Source: Xiphydria camelus
Lineage: Eukaryota; Arthropoda; Insecta; Hymenoptera; Xiphydriidae
Assembly (NCBI GenBank): GCA_963678675.1
Contig: OY783193.1
Coordinates: 9,596,822 to 9,660,821, forward strand
Direction: 5' to 3'
DNA: 64,000 nucleotides
In this document: in pieces, positions 41,301 to 52,800 of the stretch
Numbering within the stretch: position 1 is the stretch's first letter
How the letters are laid out: the number at the start of each line of letters is the position of its first letter
The notes under the pieces: generated by a model
Told to the model about the DNA's origin: nothing
Seen by the model: only the letters and a program-made list of their open reading frames with translations
Database searches by the model: none
Program-made: the position numbers and the translations under genes

Positions 41301-42711
41301 CGGAATTGGAATCTCGACCACCCTATCCGATGTATTTTTTTACGCTGATTCCGAAAAGCACGGTTATTTGGTCGAAATCTCAAAGGAAATATGAAATAAC
41401 GCTGATTTTGTGTATAAACAAATTTTTTTTTTCGCAAGAAATCATCGATATCTCGGTGTTCCGTTGAGATTTCCTCAATAAATCTATCATTTTCGTAATC
41501 AGCGCGAAAAAATACATAAGATAGGATGGTCGAGAATTCGATTCCAGAGATTTCGATTTTTGCGAAAAATCGCATTTTCTGTAAGGTCCCGACCTTACAG
41601 AAATTGTCAATTTTTTCGAAAAATGAAAATCTTCGGAATTGGAATCTCGACCACCCTATCCGATGTATTTTTTTACGCTGATTCCGAAAAGCACGGTTAT
41701 TTGGTCGAAATCTCAAAGGAAATATGAAATAACGCTGATTTTGTGTATAAACAAATTTTTTTTTTCGCAAGAAATCATCGATATCTCGGTGTTCCGTTGA
41801 GATTTCCTCAATAAATCTATCATTTTCGTAATCAGCGCGAAAAAATACATAAGATAGGATGGTCGAGAATTCGATTCCAGAGATTTCGATTTTTGCGAAA
41901 AATCGCATTTTCTGTAAGGTCCCGACCTTACAGAAATTGTCAATTTTTTCGAAAAATGAAAATCTTCGGAATTGGAATCTCGACCACCCTATCCGATGTA
42001 TTTTTTTACGCTGATTCCGAAAAGCACGGTTATTTGGTCGAAATCTCAAAGGAAATATGAAATAACGCTGATTTTGTGTATAAACAAATTTTTTTTTTCG
42101 CAAGAAATCATCGATATCTCGGTGTTCCGTTGAGATTTCCTCAATAAATCTATCATTTTCGTAATCAGCGCGAAAAAATACATAAGATAGGATGGTCGAG
42201 AATTCGATTCCAGAGATTTCGATTTTTGCGAAAAATCGCATTTTCTGTAAGGTCCCGACCTTACAGAAATTGTCAATTTTTTCGAAAAATGAAAATCTTC
42301 GGAATTGGAATCTCGACCACCCTATCCGATGTATTTTTTTACGCTGATTCCGAAAAGCACGGTTATTTGGTCGAAATCTCAAAGGAAATATGAAATAACG
42401 CTGATTTTGTGTATAAACAAATTTTTTTTTTCGCAAGAAATCATCGATATCTCGGTGTTCCGTTGAGATTTCCTCAATAAATCTATCATTTTCGTAATCA
42501 GCGCGAAAAAATACATAAGATAGGATGGTCGAGAATTCGATTCCAGAGATTTCGATTTTTGCGAAAAATCGCATTTTCTGTAAGGTCCCGACCTTACAGA
42601 AATTGTCAATTTTTTCGAAAAATGAAAATCTTCGGAATTGGAATCTCGACCACCCTATCCGATGTATTTTTTTACGCTGATTCCGAAAAGCACGGTTATT
42701 TGGTCGAAATC
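38383..42711 (+). repeat. Run of 13 uniform class E units
   Basis: Thirteen consecutive class E units, about 4.3 kb, show no differences that I could find by eye. Elsewhere E runs are five to seven units long. The run lies between two K+, G pairs. It may reflect recent expansion by single-unit exchange, or collapse or mis-sizing by the assembler, since reads inside it are not distinguishable by sequence. Confidence 0.8.
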
Positions 42712-43646
42712 TCAAAGGAAATATGAAATAACGCTGATTTTGTGTATAAACAAATTTTTTTTTCCGCAAGAAATCATCGATATCTCGGTGTTCCGTTGAG
42801 ATTTCTTCAATAAATCTATCATTTTCGTAATCAGCGCGAAAAAATACATAAGATAGGATGGTCGAGAATTCGATTCCAGAGATTTCGATTTTTGCGAAAA
42901 ATCGCATTTTCTGTAAGGTCCCGACCTTACAGAAATTGTCAATTTTTTCGAAAAATGAAAATCTTCGGAATTGGAATCTCGACCACCCTATCCGATGTAT
43001 TTTTTTACGCAGATTCCGAAAAGCACGGTTATTTGGTCGAAATCTCAAAGGAAATATGAAATAACGCTGATTTTGTGTATAAACAAATTTTTTTTTCCGC
43101 AAGAAATCATCGATATCTCGGTGTTCCGTTGAGATTTCCTCAATAAATCTATCATTTTCGTAATCAGCGCGAAAAAATACATAAGATAGGATGGTCGAGA
43201 ATTCGATTCCAGAGATTTCGATTTTTGCGAAAAATCGCATTTTCTGTAAGGTCCCGATCTTACAGAAATTGTCAACTTTTTCGAAAAATGAAAATCTTCG
43301 GAATTGGAATCTCGACCACCCTATCCGATGTATTTTTTTACGCTGATTCCGAAAAGCACGGTTATTTGGTCGAAATCTCAAAGGAAATATGAAATAACGC
43401 TGATTTTGTGTATAAACAAATTTTTTTTTTCGCAAGAAATCATGGATATCTCGGTGTTCCGTTGAGATTTCCTCAATAAATCTATCATTTTCGTAATCAG
43501 CGCGAAAAAATACATAAGATAGGATGGTCGAGAATTCGATTCCAGAGATTTCGATTTTTGCGAAAAATCGCATTTTCTGTAAGGTCCCGACCTTACAGAA
43601 ATTGTCAATTTTTTCGAAAAATGAAAATCTTCGGAATTGGAATCTC
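42712..43646 (+). repeat. Truncated third copy of the K+, G*, D block at the gap
   Basis: The last three left-arm units are K+, G* and D with the same 299 C>T and 317 T>C pair (near 43258 and 43277) and 152 C>G. They match the starts of the blocks at 12407 and 34719. The block is cut by the gap just before the next 52 T>A site could be seen. If the gap hides continuation of this block, the next units would be expected to be K, E+, G, Gi+. Confidence 0.75.
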
Positions 43647-43846
43647 NNNNNNNNNNNNNNNNNNNNNNNNNNNNNNNNNNNNNNNNNNNNNNNNNNNNNN
43701 NNNNNNNNNNNNNNNNNNNNNNNNNNNNNNNNNNNNNNNNNNNNNNNNNNNNNNNNNNNNNNNNNNNNNNNNNNNNNNNNNNNNNNNNNNNNNNNNNNNN
43801 NNNNNNNNNNNNNNNNNNNNNNNNNNNNNNNNNNNNNNNNNNNNNN
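43647..43846. other. Assembly gap of exactly 200 N
   Basis: There are 200 consecutive N. The round length looks like a placeholder between scaffolded contigs, so the true distance is unknown. The satellite is in opposite orientation on the two sides. The last left base is unit position 21 and the first right base is unit position 13 read on the other strand, so the two contig ends stop at nearly the same place in the unit. The unit next to the gap on the left is class D (152 C>G) and the one on the right is class E, so the flanks are not mirror copies of one molecule. Confidence 0.97.
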
Positions 43847-46800
43847 AATTCCGAAGATTTTCATTTTTCGAAAAAATTGACAATTTCTGTAAGGTCGGGA
43901 CCTTACAGAAAATGCGATTTTTCGCAAAAATCGAAATCTCTGGAATCGAATTCTCGACCATCCTATCTTATGTATTTTTTCGCGCTGATTACGAAAATGA
44001 TAGATTTATTGAGGAAATCTCAACGGAACACCGAGATATCGATGATTTCTTGCGAAAAAAAAAATTTGTTTATACACAAAATCAGCGTTATTTCATATTT
44101 CCTTTGAGATTTCGACCAAATAACCGTGCTTTTCGGAATCAGCGTAAAAAAATACATCGGATAGGGTGGTCGAGATTCCAATTCCGAAGATTTTCATTTT
44201 TCGAAAAAATTGACAATTTCTGTAAGGTCGGGACCTTACAGAAAATGCGATTTTTCGCAAAAATCGAAATCTCTGGAATCGAATTCTCGACCATCCTATC
44301 TTATGTATTTTTTCGCGCTGATTACGAAAATGATAGATTTATTGAGGAAATCTCAACGGAACACCGAGATATCGATGATTTCTTGCGGAAAAAAAATTTG
44401 TTTATACACAAAATCAGCGTTATTTCATATTTCCTTTGAGATTTCGACCAAATAACCGTGCTTTTCGGAATCAGCGTAAAAAAATACATCGGATAGGGTG
44501 GTCGAGATTCCAATTCCGAAGATTTTCATTTTTCGAAAAAATTGACAATTTCTGTAAGGTCGGGACCTTACAGAAAATGCGATTTTTCGCAAAAATCGAA
44601 ATCTCTGGAATCGAATTCTCGACCATCCTATCTTATGTATTTTTTCGCGCTGATTACGAAAATGATAGATTTATTGAGGAAATCTCAACGGAACACCGAG
44701 ATATCGATGATTTCTTGCGGAAAAAAAAATTTGTTTATACACAAAATCAGCGTTATTTCATATTTCCTTTGAGATTTCGACCAAATAACCGTGCTTTTCG
44801 GAATCTGCGTAAAAAAATACATCGGATAGGGTGGTCGAGATTCCAATTCCGAAGATTTTCATTTTTCGAAAAAATTGACAATTTCTGTAAGGTCGGGACC
44901 TTACAGAAAATGCGATTTTTCGCAAAAATCGAAATCTCTGGAATCGAATTCTCGACCATCCTATCTTATGTATTTTTTCGCGCTGATTACGAAAATGATA
45001 GATTTATTGAAGAAATCTCAACGGAACACCGAGATATCGATGATTTCTTGCGGAAAAAAAAATTTGTTTATACACAAAATCAGCGTTATTTCATATTTCC
45101 TTTGAGATTTCGACCAAATAACCGTGCTTTTCGGAATCAGCGTAAAAAAATACATCGGATAGGGTGGTCGAGATTCCAATTCCGAAGATTTTCATTTTTC
45201 GAAAAAATTGACAATTTCTGTAAGGTCGGGACCTTACAGAAAATGCGATTTTTCGCAAAAATCGAAATCTCTGGAATCGAATTCTCGACCATCCTATCTT
45301 ATGTATTTTTTCGCGCTGATTACGAAAATGATAGATTTATTGAGGAAATCTCAACGGAACACCGAGATATCGATGATTTCTTGCGGAAAAAAAAATTTGT
45401 TTATACACAAAATCAGCGTTATTTCATATTTCCTTTGAGATTTCGACCAAATAACCGTGCTTTTCGGAATCAGCGTAAAAAAATACATCGGATAGGGTGG
45501 TCGAGATTCCAATTCCGAAGATTTTCATTTTTCGAAAAAATTGACAATTTCTGTAAGGTCGGGACCTTACAGAAAATGCGATTTTTCGCAAAAATCGAAA
45601 TCTCTGGAATCGAATTCTCGACCATCCTATCTTATGTATTTTTTCGCGCTGATTACGAAAATGATAGATTTATTGAGGAAATCTCAACGGAACACCGAGA
45701 TATCGATGATTTCTTGCGAAAAAAAAAATTTGTTTATACACAAAATCAGCGTTATTTCATATTTCCTTTGAGATTTCGACCAAATAACCGTGCTTTTCGG
45801 AATCAGCGTAAAAAAATACATCGGATAGGGTGGTCGAGATTCCAATTCCGAAGATTTTCATTTTTCGAAAAAATTGACAATTTCTGTAAGGTCGGGACCT
45901 TACAGAAAATGCGATTTTTCGCAAAAATCGAAATCTCTGGAATCGAATTCTCGACCATCCTATCTTATGTATTTTTTCGCTCTGATTACGAAAATGATAG
46001 ATTTATTGAGGAAATCTCAACGGAACACCGAGATATCGATGATTTCTTGCGAAAAAAAAAATTTGTTTATACACAAAATCAGCGTTATTTCATATTTCCT
46101 TTGAGATTTCGACCAAATAACCGTGCTTTTCGGAATCAGCGTAAAAAAATACATCGGATAGGGTGGTCGAGATTCCAATTCCGAAGATTTTCATTTTTCG
46201 AAAAAATTGACAATTTCTGTAAGGTCGGGACCTTACAGAAAATGCGATTTTTCGCAAAAATCGAAATCTCTGGAATCGAATTCTCGACCATCCTATCTTA
46301 TGTATTTTTTCGCGCTGATTACGAAAATGATAGATTTATTGAGGAAATCTCAACGGAACACCGAGATATCGATGATTTCTTGCGAAAAAAAAAATTTGTT
46401 TATACACAAAATCAGCGTTATTTCATATTTCCTTTGAGATTTCGACCAAATAACCGTGCTTTTCGGAATCAGCGTAAAAAAATACATCGGATAGGGTGGT
46501 CGAGATTCCAATTCCGAAGATTTTCATTTTTCGAAAAAATTGACAATTTCTGTAAGGTCGGGACCTTACAGAAAATGCGATTTTTCGCAAAAATCGAAAT
46601 CTCTGGAATCGAATTCTCGACCATCCTATCTTATGTATTTTTTCGCGCTGATTACGAAAATGATAGATTTATTGAAGAAATCTCAACGGAACACCGAGAT
46701 ATCGATGATTTCTTGCGGAAAAAAAAATTTGTTTATACACAAAATCAGCGTTATTTCATATTTCCTTTGAGATTTCGACCAAATAACCGTGCTTTTCGGA

Positions 46801-49800
46801 ATCAGCGTAAAAAAATACATCGGATAGGGTGGTCGAGATTCCAATTCCGAAGATTTTCATTTTTCGAAAAAATTGACAATTTCTGTAAGGTCGGGACCTT
46901 ACAGAAAATGCGATTTTTCGCAAAAATCGAAATCTCTGGAATCGAATTCTCGACCATCCTATCTTATGTATTTTTTCGCGCTGATTACGAAAATGATAGA
47001 TTTATTGAGGAAATCTCAACGGAACACCGAGATATCGATGATTTCTTGCGGAAAAAAAAATTTGTTTATACACAAAATCAGCGTTATTTCATATTTCCTT
47101 TGAGATTTCGACCAAATAACCGTGCTTTTCGGAATCAGCGTAAAAAAATACATCGGATAGGGTGGTCGAGATTCCAATTCCGAAGATTTTCATTTTTCGA
47201 AAAAATTGACAATTTCTGTAAGGTCGGGACCTTACAGAAAATGCGATTTTTCGCAAAAATCGAAATCTCTGGAATCGAATTCTCGACCATCCTATCTTAT
47301 GTATTTTTTCGCGCTGATTACGAAAATGATAGATTTATTGAAGAAATCTCAACGGAACACCGAGATATCGATGATTTCTTGCGGAAAAAAAAATTTGTTT
47401 ATACACAAAATCAGCGTTATTTCATATTTCCTTTGAGATTTCGACCAAATAACCGTGCTTTTCGGAATCAGCGTAAAAAAATACATCGGATAGGGTGGTC
47501 GAGATTCCAATTCCGAAGATTTTCATTTTTCGAAAAAATTGACAATTTCTGTAAGGTCGGGACCTTACAGAAAATGCGATTTTTCGCAAAAATCGAAATC
47601 TCTGGAATCGAATTCTCGACCATCCTATCTTATGTATTTTTTCGCGCTGATTACGAAAATGATAGATTTATTGAGGAAATCTCAACGGAACACCGAGATA
47701 TCGATGATTTCTTGCGGAAAAAAAAATTTGTTTATACACAAAATCAGCGTTATTTCATATTTCCTTTGAGATTTCGACCAAATAACCGTGCTTTTCGGAA
47801 TCAGCGTAAAAAAATACATCGGATAGGGTGGTCGAGATTTCAATTCCGAAGATTTTCATTTTTCGAAAAAATTGACAATTTCTGTAAGGTCGGGACCTTA
47901 CAGAAAATGCGATTTTTCGCAAAAATCGAAATCTCTGGAATCGAATTCTCGACCATCCTATCTTATGTATTTTTTCGCGCTGATTACGAAAATGATAGAT
48001 TTATTGAGGAAATCTCAACGGAACACCGAGATATCGATGATTTCTTGCGTAAAAAAAAATTTGTTTATACACAAAATCAGCGTTATTTCATATTTCCTTT
48101 GAGATTTCGACCAAATAACCGTGCTTTTCGGAATCAGCGTAAAAAAATACATCGGATAGGGTGGTCGAGATTCCAATTCCGAAGATTTTCATTTTTCGAA
48201 AAAATTGACAATTTCTGTAAGGTCGGGACCTTACAGAAAATGCGATTTTTCGCAAAAATCGAAATCTCTGGAATCGAATTCTCGACCATCCTATCTTATG
48301 TATTTTTTCGCGCTGATTACGAAAATGATAGATTTATTGAGGAAATCTCAACGGAACACCGAGATATCGATGATTTCTTGCGGAAAAAAAAATTTGTTTA
48401 TACACAAAATCAGCGTTATTTCATATTTCCTTTGAGATTTCGACCAAATAACCGTGCTTTTCGGAATCAGCGTAAAAAAATACATCGGATAGGGTGGTCG
48501 AGATTCCAATTCCGAAGATTTTCATTTTTCGAAAAAATTGACAATTTCTGTAAGGTCGGGACCTTACAGAAAATGCGATTTTTCGCAAAAATCGAAATCT
48601 CTGGAATCGAATTCTCGACCATCCTATCTTATGTATTTTTTCGCGCTGATTACGAAAATGATAGATTTATTGAGGAAATCTCAACGGAACACCGAGATAT
48701 CGATGATTTCTTGCGGAAAAAAAAATTTGTTTATACACAAAATCAGCGTTATTTCATATTTCCTTTGAGATTTCGACCAAATAACCGTGCTTTTCGGAAT
48801 CTGCGTAAAAAAATACATCGGATAGGGTGGTCGAGATTCCAATTCCGAAGATTTTCATTTTTCGAAAAAATTGACAATTTCTGTAAGGTCGGGACCTTAC
48901 AGAAAATGCGATTTTTCGCAAAAATCGAAATCTCTGGAATCGAATTCTCGACCATCCTATCTTATGTATTTTTTCGCGCTGATTACGAAAATGATAGATT
49001 TATTGAAGAAATCTCAACGGAACACCGAGATATCGATGATTTCTTGCGGAAAAAAAAATTTGTTTATACACAAAATCAGCGTTATTTCATATTTCCTTTG
49101 AGATTTCGACCAAATAACCGTGCTTTTCGGAATCAGCGTAAAAAAATACATCGGATAGGGTGGTCGAGATTCCAATTCCGAAGATTTTCATTTTTCGAAA
49201 AAATTGACAATTTCTGTAAGGTCGGGACCTTACAGAAAATGCGATTTTTCGCAAAAATCGAAATCTCTGGAATCGAATTCTCGACCATCCTATCTTATGT
49301 ATTTTTTCGCGCTGATTACGAAAATGATAGATTTATTGAGGAAATCTCAACGGAACACCGAGATATCGATGATTTCTTGCGAAAAAAAAATTTGTTTATA
49401 CACAAAATCAGCGTTATTTCATATTTCCTTTGAGATTTCGACCAAATAACCGTGCTTTTCGGAATCAGCGTAAAAAAATACATCGGATAGGGTGGTCGAG
49501 ATTCCAATTCCGAAGATTTTCATTTTTCGAAAAAATTGACAATTTCTGTAAGGTCGGGACCTTACAGAAAATGCGATTTTTCGCAAAAATCGAAATCTCT
49601 GGAATCGAATTCTCGACCATCCTATCTTATGTATTTTTTCGCGCTGATTACGAAAATGATAGATTTATTGAGGAAATCTCAACGGAACACCGAGATATCG
49701 ATGATTTCTTGCGGAAAAAAAAATTTGTTTATACACAAAATCAGCGTTATTTCATATTTCCTTTGAGATTTCGACCAAATAACCGTGCTTTTCGGAATCA

Positions 49801-52800
49801 GCGTAAAAAAATACATCGGATAGGGTGGTCGAGATTCCAATTCCGAAGATTTTCATTTTTCGAAAAAATTGACAATTTCTGTAAGGTCGGGACCTTACAG
49901 AAAATGCGATTTTTCGCAAAAATCGAAATCTCTGGAATCGAATTCTCGACCATCCTATCTTATGTATTTTTTCGCGCTGATTACGAAAATGATAGATTTA
50001 TTGAGGAAATCTCAACGGAACACCGAGATATCGATGATTTCTTGCGGAAAAAAAAATTTGTTTATACACAAAATCAGCGTTATTTCATATTTCCTTTGAG
50101 ATTTCGACCAAATAACCGTGCTTTTCGGAATCTGCGTAAAAAAATACATCGGATAGGGTGGTCGAGATTCCAATTCCGAAGATTTTCATTTTTCGAAAAA
50201 ATTGACAATTTCTGTAAGGTCGGGACCTTACAGAAAATGCGATTTTTCGCAAAAATCGAAATCTCTGGAATCGAATTCTCGACCATCCTATCTTATGTAT
50301 TTTTTCGCGCTGATTACGAAAATGATAGATTTATTGAAGAAATCTCAACGGAACACCGAGATATCGATGATTTCTTGCGGAAAAAAAAATTTGTTTATAC
50401 ACAAAATCAGCGTTATTTCATATTTCCTTTGAGATTTCGACCAAATAACCGTGCTTTTCGGAATCAGCGTAAAAAAATACATCGGATAGGGTGGTCGAGA
50501 TTCCAATTCCGAAGATTTTCATTTTTCGAAAAAATTGACAATTTCTGTAAGGTCGGGACCTTACAGAAAATGCGATTTTTCGCAAAAATCGAAATCTCTG
50601 GAATCGAATTCTCGACCATCCTATCTTATGTATTTTTTCGCGCTGATTACGAAAATGATAGATTTATTGAGGAAATCTCAACGGAACACCGAGATATCGA
50701 TGATTTCTTGCGAAAAAAAAAATTTGTTTATACACAAAATCAGCGTTATTTCATATTTCCTTTGAGATTTCGACCAAATAACCGTGCTTTTCGGAATCAG
50801 CGTAAAAAAATACATCGGATAGGGTGGTCGAGATTCCAATTCCGAAGATTTTCATTTTTCGAAAAAATTGACAATTTCTGTAAGGTCGGGACCTTACAGA
50901 AAATGCGATTTTTCGCAAAAATCGAAATCTCTGGAATCGAATTCTCGACCATCCTATCTTATGTATTTTTTCGCGCTGATTACGAAAATGATAGATTTAT
51001 TGAGGAAATCTCAACGGAACACCGAGATATCGATGATTTCTTGCGGAAAAAAAAATTTGTTTATACACAAAATCAGCGTTATTTCATATTTCCTTTGAGA
51101 TTTCGACCAAATAACCGTGCTTTTCGGAATCTGCGTAAAAAAATACATCGGATAGGGTGGTCGAGATTCCAATTCCGAAGATTTTCATTTTTCGAAAAAA
51201 TTGACAATTTCTGTAAGGTCGGGACCTTACAGAAAATGCGATTTTTCGCAAAAATCGAAATCTCTGGAATCGAATTCTCGACCATCCTATCTTATGTATT
51301 TTTTCGCGCTGATTACGAAAATGATAGATTTATTGAGGAAATCTCAACGGAACACCGAGATATCGATGATTTCTTGCGAAAAAAAAAATTTGTTTATACA
51401 CAAAATCAGCGTTATTTCATATTTCCTTTGAGATTTCGACCAAATAACCGTGCTTTTCGGAATCAGCGTAAAAAAATACATCGGATAGGGTGGTCGAGAT
51501 TCCAATTCCGAAGATTTTCATTTTTCGAAAAAATTGACAATTTCTGTAAGGTCGGGACCTTACAGAAAATGCGATTTTTCGCAAAAATCGAAATCTCTGG
51601 AATCGAATTCTCGACCATCCTATCTTATGTATTTTTTCGCGCTGATTACGAAAATGATAGATTTATTGAGGAAATCTCAACGGAACACCGAGATATCGAT
51701 GATTTCTTGCGGAAAAAAAAATTTGTTTATACACAAAATCAGCGTTATTTCATATTTCCTTTGAGATTTCGACCAAATAACCGTGCTTTTCGGAATCAGC
51801 GTAAAAAAATACATCGGATAGGGTGGTCGAGATTCCAATTCCGAAGATTTTCATTTTTCGAAAAAATTGACAATTTCTGTAAGGTCGGGACCTTACAGAA
51901 AATGCGATTTTTCGCAAAAATCGAAATCTCTGGAATCGAATTCTCGACCATCCTATCTTATGTATTTTTTCGCGCTGATTACGAAAATGATAGATTTATT
52001 GAGGAAATCTCAACGGAACACCGAGATATCGATGATTTCTTGCGAAAAAAAAAATTTGTTTATACACAAAATCAGCGTTATTTCATATTTCCTTTGAGAT
52101 TTCGACCAAATAACCGTGCTTTTCGGAATCAGCGTAAAAAAATACATCGGATAGGGTGGTCGAGATTCCAATTCCGAAGATTTTCATTTTTCGAAAAAAT
52201 TGACAATTTCTGTAAGGTCGGGACCTTACAGAAAATGCGATTTTTCGCAAAAATCGAAATCTCTGGAATCGAATTCTCGACCATCCTATCTTATGTATTT
52301 TTTCGCGCTGATTACGAAAATGATAGATTTATTGAGGAAATCTCAACGGAACACCGAGATATCGATGATTTCTTGCGAAAAAAAAAATTTGTTTATACAC
52401 AAAATCAGCGTTATTTCATATTTCCTTTGAGATTTCGACCAAATAACCGTGCTTTTCGGAATCAGCGTAAAAAAATACATCGGATAGGGTGGTCGAGATT
52501 CCAATTCCGAAGATTTTCATTTTTCGAAAAAATTGACAATTTCTGTAAGGTCGGGACCTTACAGAAAATGCGATTTTTCGCAAAAATCGAAATCTCTGGA
52601 ATCGAATTCTCGACCATCCTATCTTATGTATTTTTTCGTGCTGATTACGAAAATGATAGATTTATTGAGGAAATCTCAACGGAACACCGAGATATCGATG
52701 ATTTCTTGCGGAAAAAAAAATTTGTTTATACACAAAATCAGCGTTATTTCATATTTCCTTTGAGATTTCGACCAAATAACCGTGCTTTTCGGAATCTGCG

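Larger units (their letters stand above)
1..43646 (+). repeat. Satellite array, left arm, 131 units of 333 bp
   Basis: The 333-bp unit repeats head to tail without interruption; the sequence starting at 1 recurs at 334, 667, 1000 and so on to the gap. Only two length changes occur, both one-base insertions in the T tract (near 14449-14458 and 36760-36769), so 131 complete units plus 21 bases account exactly for 43,646 bp. Units differ by a handful of recurrent substitutions, at unit positions 4, 15, 52, 125, 132, 138, 152, 180, 236, 259, 299 and 317, plus rare private changes such as 5221 G>A and 34535 G>T. No stretch over 300 bases holds anything else. Known for such DNA: satellite arrays are usually heterochromatic and homogenised by unequal exchange and conversion. 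Centromere function is possible but not shown. Strand here simply means the orientation of the reference unit. Confidence 0.98.

Noticed and set aside
1..43646. CRISPR array or bacterial tandem repeat
   Set aside because: There are no variable spacers between repeats; the whole 333 bp is the repeat, and no cas-like gene is present.
43524..44107. Open frames running through the N gap
   Set aside because: They depend on reading undefined bases as codons and have no meaning.
43000..44500. The inversion is a simple foldback (mirror) artefact of one molecule
   Set aside because: The first units on each side differ in class (D and G* on the left, E and a -1 G on the right), so one side is not the reverse complement of the other.
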